This document shows positions 61,961-64,000 of a stretch of 64,000 nt of DNA, piece after piece; within the stretch, counting starts at the first letter, position 1; each line of letters opens with the position of its first letter. This DNA is from BS150m-G50 sp964517435 (GTDB taxonomy: Bacteria; CAIWAD01; BS150m-G50), in assembly GCA_964517435.1 (NCBI GenBank), contig CAZFEC010000011.1, positions 8,378 to 72,377 on the forward strand. The letters are read 5' to 3'. The translations under genes were made by a program, and so were the position numbers. Under the pieces are notes generated by a model that was not told the origin of the DNA, ran no database searches, and saw only the letters and a list, made by a program, of their open reading frames with translations.

Positions 61961-62612
61961 CCAGTAGTTTTATGATGTCTTCTCTTCCTGCATCTTGTGC
62001 TATCTCGATGCAGGTTTTACCACTAGAATCTGTGATACTGGGATCGCCACCATTATCCAAAAGGAATTGCACTATCTCTATTGACCCGTGCATCACACTA
62101 AACTGAAATGCTGTGTAATACATTTGTCCCCAATTTGTTTGCGTCGTTTGTGCATATGATTCATTAATCTTGCCACCGTGTTCAAATGCAAGCTGTACAA
62201 TTTCCAGATCTTCACCTGCACATAACCCAATGAATACCGATGTTCCAAAAACGTTCGGTAGATTTACATCGGCTCCTTGTTCAATGAGGTATGCAACTAT
62301 ATCGTTATGACCGGCACTTGCAGCTCTGATTAAAGGGGGATCATCATAGGATACCAGACCATTGATGTCAGCACCGTTTTCCACCAGTAGCTTAACTATC
62401 TCCAGGTTGCCGGAATCGCAGGCTAGCGCTAATGGCTTGTTGACAAGGTTTGGTTGCCGGGGTGGGTCCAGATCCACATCATGCTGAGCAAGTATCTGTT
62501 CAACCTTATCTGCATCCTGATTATGAATAGCTCTGTATAAGGCGTATTTAGCTGTTCCAGCACATCCGAGAAGCAGAAGCAGAAGTAGAATTGGAAGCAG
62601 TACCTTCTTCAT
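61956..62612 (-). CDS. Ankyrin-repeat lipoprotein
   Basis: 218 residues. Lipobox LLLGC at residues 13-17. About five ankyrin repeats follow, for example NKPLALACDSGNLEIVKLLVENGADINGL and PPLIRAASAGHNDIVAYLIEQGADVNLP, and FQFSVMHGSIEIVQFLLDNGGDPSI. These bind other proteins at the inner face of the envelope. Low GC and AT-rich codons mark it as unlike the core genes. Confidence 0.88.
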   Translation of the reverse strand: MKKVLLPILLLLLLLGCAGTAKYALYRAIHNQDADKVEQILAQHDVDLDPPRQPNLVNKPLALACDSGNLEIVKLLVENGADINGLVSYDDPPLIRAASAGHNDIVAYLIEQGADVNLPNVFGTSVFIGLCAGEDLEIVQLAFEHGGKINESYAQTTQTNWGQMYYTAFQFSVMHGSIEIVQFLLDNGGDPSITDSSGKTCIEIAQDAGREDIIKLLE

Positions 62613-62656
62613 TTCCTATTCCTTCCTGTGTAATAAGTAAATACTCTGATTTGAGG

Positions 62657-63265
62657 CTATTTATACTTTTCCTCCAGGTGTAGAAACCAGTCGCTACGCG
62701 TTGGAGCAGTATTCATCGCAGTCTGGAAATCTTCATTATCAAGGAGTTCGAGGTAAGTTGACATGCCTGGTTTGCGAGTCTGTATATCGGTGAGTTCAAC
62801 TATATTGTTATTTCTAGCAACCACTCGAGTAAACGAATATGCGTTGTAAAGGTGTACGAAGAAGAGGTAACTCTCATTTTGAATCATATAGCCATAGAAA
62901 TTTGGAGCACCTGTGGGAACCTGCTGCGGGTTAAACTTGAGAACAACATTCCTTCCCAGACCTTGTTCTAATTCTGCTCTGAATTCTACGAGATTCGTTT
63001 CTATACGGTCATTGGGAATTGCGCCATGTATGTACTTCAGCTGTTGAGGAGTGGCGATGTAAACGTAGTCTGGAACAGCGGTATCTCCTTGAAGGGGATA
63101 GCAACCTGTTATCGCATGGAACTCCTCAATCAGTGCTCCATAGTAGTCAAGATGACGGAGACGGATAATGTCAGCATCACGCTGGTATTCTCTTCCCATT
63201 GTTACGCATGACATTAACAGTATTGCCATGAAAAATACAAGCGCTACCTCCCTGATCCGCTTCAT
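62657..63265 (-). CDS. Lipoprotein of unknown function
   Basis: 202 residues from the ATG at 63265 (GGGAGA upstream). Lipobox LLMSC with signal KRIREVALVFFMAILLMSC. The mature region, with CYPLQGDTAVPDYVYIATPQQLKYI and FYGYMIQNESYLFFVHLYNAYSFTRVVARNNN, is mixed alpha/beta and low GC. I know of no named family. Confidence 0.65.
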   Translation of the reverse strand: MKRIREVALVFFMAILLMSCVTMGREYQRDADIIRLRHLDYYGALIEEFHAITGCYPLQGDTAVPDYVYIATPQQLKYIHGAIPNDRIETNLVEFRAELEQGLGRNVVLKFNPQQVPTGAPNFYGYMIQNESYLFFVHLYNAYSFTRVVARNNNIVELTDIQTRKPGMSTYLELLDNEDFQTAMNTAPTRSDWFLHLEEKYK

Positions 63266-63367
63266 ATTATCTCCCGTAAAATGTGAGTCCACTTTGGCGG
63301 ATTGAACCTTTTTGTGTGCGAGGTAATGAGTGAAATTAGATTCCTAACGGCTGGCATGTTTGATGCC

Positions 63368-63407
63368 GAGGGATCGGGATCGGAACGTGCCATTGTTGGG
63401 AATCACT
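63368..63407. repeat. Dispersed short repeat, copy 2
   Basis: GAGGGATCGGGATCGGAACG then TGCCATTGTTGGGAATCACT, matching copy 1 at 61921-61960 except for about four bases. It lies between the lipoprotein gene and the beta-sheet protein gene below. Confidence 0.75.
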
Positions 63408-63439
63408 GGAATGGAGATTTGAAAACACATTCAAATCTC

Positions 63440-63970
63440 CTACTTCACTGAATTGAAACCAAAAAGCAGGCTGACTCGTATGCCTTTTCTGGAGAGTATT
63501 AAAGACACATTGATTGGGAAATACAGTTCACCATATCTTTTAGTTACTCCGCTTGCAAACACGTAGGCGGCACCTGAAAGCGACACGTTTGGTCCAAAAC
63601 CAAATTCGGAACCTGCCGGCGTTCGCAATCCAACCAGAAAACTTAGACTCGGGAGGAAGAGCCCCTGTTCAAGCCCCCCAATTAGTGGGACTACTTCTGT
63701 CAGGCCAGTTAAACCGCTTTCGGTCGCTATTAACCTATGTTCAAACTGCCAGCCAAATTGAGTAATAAAGGGTGAAGCACTGTATCTGCTTTTCAGTGTA
63801 TCTGCCAGGGCGCCAAGGATAAACGTGAAGCCAACTCGCGGCCCGGTAAGGTTGACCTGCCTGGCGGGCCTGAACTCCAGGGAATCGATATCGGATTGCT
63901 GAGCCAGTGCAACAGCAGAGCTTAGCAAGAGAATCAGTATGATAACTTTGTTTGCTAACTTGTTTGCCAT
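63440..63970 (-). CDS. Exported beta-strand-rich outer-membrane-type protein
   Basis: 176 residues from the ATG at 63970 (GGAGG upstream). Signal peptide ANKVIILILLLSSAVALAQQ. The mature sequence has SGPRVGFTFILG-type segments (NLTGPRVGFTFI), FITQFGWQFEHRL, VPLIGGLEQGLFLPSLSFLVGLR and VSLILSRKGIRVSLLFGFN, a set of beta strands conserved in related FCB proteins as I recall. No assigned function. Confidence 0.7.
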   Translation of the reverse strand: MANKLANKVIILILLLSSAVALAQQSDIDSLEFRPARQVNLTGPRVGFTFILGALADTLKSRYSASPFITQFGWQFEHRLIATESGLTGLTEVVPLIGGLEQGLFLPSLSFLVGLRTPAGSEFGFGPNVSLSGAAYVFASGVTKRYGELYFPINVSLILSRKGIRVSLLFGFNSVK

Positions 63971-64000
63971 ATCAAAGCCTCCAGGTGATATCATTAGTTT

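Overview
The window looks like a metagenome-assembled stretch of an uncultured bacterium of the FCB superphylum (the range that includes Calditrichota, KSB1, Zixibacteria and Electryoneota). The evidence is a secreted M1 peptidase ending in a type IX secretion (Por) sorting domain of the NYPNPFN type, several lipoproteins and surface proteins of FCB style, and secreted glycoside hydrolases (GH53, GH16, and a GH9 domain). A run of exactly 100 N inside a tandem repeat (8737-8836) shows that the sequence is scaffolded. TGA is an ordinary stop here (recG, priA, dnaN, recF).

Positions 1-28.9 kb are a GC-rich housekeeping block, almost all on the + strand: the end of valS, a DUF4139 protein, recG-priA-peptidase (overlapping genes), a small membrane protein followed by a 107-bp tandem repeat, two minus-strand genes (PhzF, DUF4230), a CCA-adding/poly(A) polymerase family enzyme, the M1 peptidase, and the replication cluster dnaA-dnaN-recF-dciA(DUF721)-gyrB-gyrA. 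The 950 bp upstream of dnaA hold three evenly spaced 20-bp repeat sites, a sigma70-type promoter and tandem DnaA boxes, as expected of an origin or dnaA control region. The block ends with mpg and a GH53 galactanase, with a probable stand-alone small RNA on the minus strand between gyrA and mpg.

From 28.9 kb to the end every gene lies on the minus strand. This is an accessory region of lower and more variable GC: a hybrid sensor kinase, a GH9 cellulase fused to the start of an acetyltransferase, a group of lipoprotein/HEAT/membrane proteins, a TolB-like propeller, an M28 peptidase, methyltransferases, acetyltransferases, two phosphatases, a GH16 enzyme, a MITE-like element, and many small membrane proteins and lipoproteins. 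Gene debris is frequent (a duplicated acetyltransferase fragment, two transporter ends, a broken phosphatase tail), so this part of the chromosome has been rearranged repeatedly.

The most striking item is at 39952-40611: a MerB-like (alkylmercury lyase family) gene with two in-frame TGA codons, exactly where the two catalytic cysteines should be (62 codons apart; 63 in MerB). Each TGA is followed by a hairpin whose loop begins GGU, 18 or 20 nt after the TGA, as in a bacterial SECIS element. I read it as a selenoprotein with two selenocysteines at the active site. Other notable items are a tandem array of 26-codon micro-ORFs, a synonymously diverged copy of the gyrB 3' end, the repeat sites upstream of dnaA, and the small RNA candidate.
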